Of a stretch of DNA of 6,834 nucleotides, positions 6,356 to 6,834 are shown piece by piece. The translations under genes were made by a program, and so were the position numbers. The notes under the pieces are model-generated. The model saw only the letters and a list, made by a program, of their open reading frames with translations. It searched no databases and had not been told where the DNA came from. This stretch comes from Gammaproteobacteria bacterium UBA5338 (GTDB taxonomy: Bacteria; Pseudomonadota; Gammaproteobacteria; Pseudomonadales; UBA5862): positions 8,784 through 15,617 of the forward strand of contig DHQM01000005.1 of assembly GCA_002408105.1 (NCBI GenBank). Direction: 5' to 3'. Position 1 is the first letter of the stretch. Each line of letters starts with the position of its first letter.

Positions 6356-6834
6356 ATGGCATTCCCCGACTTCTACTGCGTGGGTGGACAAAAATGCGGA
6401 ACAGGGTGGCTGTACCGCAACCTGCCTTTGTGCTCGGGTCAAGTTTGGCTGCCACCTGTCAAGGAACTGCATTATTTCGACCGAATTGGCCTCCCGGAGG
6501 ATGTCGAGGAGGAACAGAGGGAGCGAAAACGCAGGCGAAGCTGGCGACGAGAGATTGCAGCCCGGCAAAGACAACTGCGCATTGTGGGCTCAGCGCTCAA
6601 GCGCTTTCCTTCGCTGTCAACGGCCGCGTGGCTGGCCCGATACCATCTTGGTACTCCAACGGATGCTTGGTACGAATCGTTGTTTCGGCCGGCGCCTGGA
6701 CAGAAAGCCGGCGACATCACGCCAGCATACTCAATGCTTGAGGAGAAAGCCGTGCGCCACGTCCACCGATTGAACGAATCGGCGCGGGTGATTTTCGTGG
6801 TCAGAAATCCCGTCGAACGGGCCTGGTCATCGAT
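6356..6834 (+). CDS. Sulfotransferase, N-terminal part (runs off the window)
   Basis: From ATG 6356 the frame stays open to the window edge, giving 159 full residues. Residues 6-23 read FYCVGGQKCGTGWLYRNL, a 5'-phosphosulfate loop with K13, G15 and T16; the usual second Thr/Ser is replaced by G17. WLPPVKELHYFD follows, matching the 'mp..KE.hyF' element of the PF00685-type bacterial sulfotransferases. A polar Arg/Glu-rich stretch comes next, then GDITPAYS, a well-known family motif. VIFVVRNPVERAWSS at the end is the 3'-phosphate site, with R150 and S158 at the normal eight-residue spacing. A family member would need roughly 100-150 more residues. The start is one base after the preceding stop (TGA-C-ATG), so translation is probably coupled; I see no strong ribosome site of its own. 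It may be the same subtype as the fragment at 1-204, but their visible parts do not overlap, so this cannot be tested here. The truncation is due to the window edge. Confidence 0.9.
   Translation, partial: MAFPDFYCVGGQKCGTGWLYRNLPLCSGQVWLPPVKELHYFDRIGLPEDVEEEQRERKRRRSWRREIAARQRQLRIVGSALKRFPSLSTAAWLARYHLGTPTDAWYESLFRPAPGQKAGDITPAYSMLEEKAVRHVHRLNESARVIFVVRNPVERAWSS

Noticed and set aside
6384..6773. Alternative + strand open frames at 6384-6773 and 6394-6741
   Set aside because: They overlap, in other frames, the sulfotransferase starting at ATG 6356, which has P-loop, KE.hYF, DITPAYS and 3'-phosphate motifs; the alternatives have none.
1..6834. CRISPR array, tRNA, rRNA, insertion sequence or long repeat
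   Set aside because: No regularly spaced direct repeats, transposase motifs, terminal inverted repeats or recognisable RNA gene were seen by eye on either strand; nearly every base is inside a + strand coding gene.

Overview
The window is a stretch of a surface-polysaccharide gene cluster from a Gram-negative bacterium. All eight genes lie on the + strand and are packed almost without gaps. Hand-sampled lines give roughly 60-65% G+C over most of the window, falling to about 55-57% in the last two genes. A flippase and a Wzy/ligase-type membrane protein side by side point to undecaprenyl-linked, Wzx/Wzy-style assembly of an exopolysaccharide, capsule or O-antigen. A proteobacterium fits; a betaproteobacterium is only a guess, because there is no taxonomic marker here.

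Layout, left to right: (1) 1-204, the last 67 residues of a sulfotransferase whose start is outside the window. (2) 201-1787, a Wzx-like polysaccharide flippase. (3) 1784-2683, a complete PAPS-dependent sulfotransferase. (4) 2680-3336, a hexapeptide-repeat (left-handed beta-helix) acyltransferase. (5) 3333-4601, an O-antigen polymerase/ligase-family membrane protein. (6) 4591-5517, a GT2 glycosyltransferase of the rhamnosyltransferase-like type. (7) 5551-6354, a second complete sulfotransferase of a different, NodH/LPS-sulfotransferase-like type, starting at TTG. (8) 6356-6834, the first 159 residues of another sulfotransferase, cut by the window edge. No stretch above 300 bases lacks a gene; the only real gap is 33 bases (5518-5550).

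Inferred teamwork: the GT2 enzyme adds a sugar to a lipid-linked repeat unit, the acyltransferase and several sulfotransferases decorate it, the flippase carries it across the inner membrane, and the polymerase/ligase joins units or transfers the glycan. Four sulfotransferase genes, of at least two sequence types, in under 7 kb is the striking feature and suggests a multiply sulfated glycan. Genes 1 to 5 are linked by four successive 4-base GTGA stop/start overlaps, a sign of one translationally coupled operon. Priming transferase, chain-length and outer-membrane export genes, and PAPS-synthesis genes are not present here and would have to lie outside.
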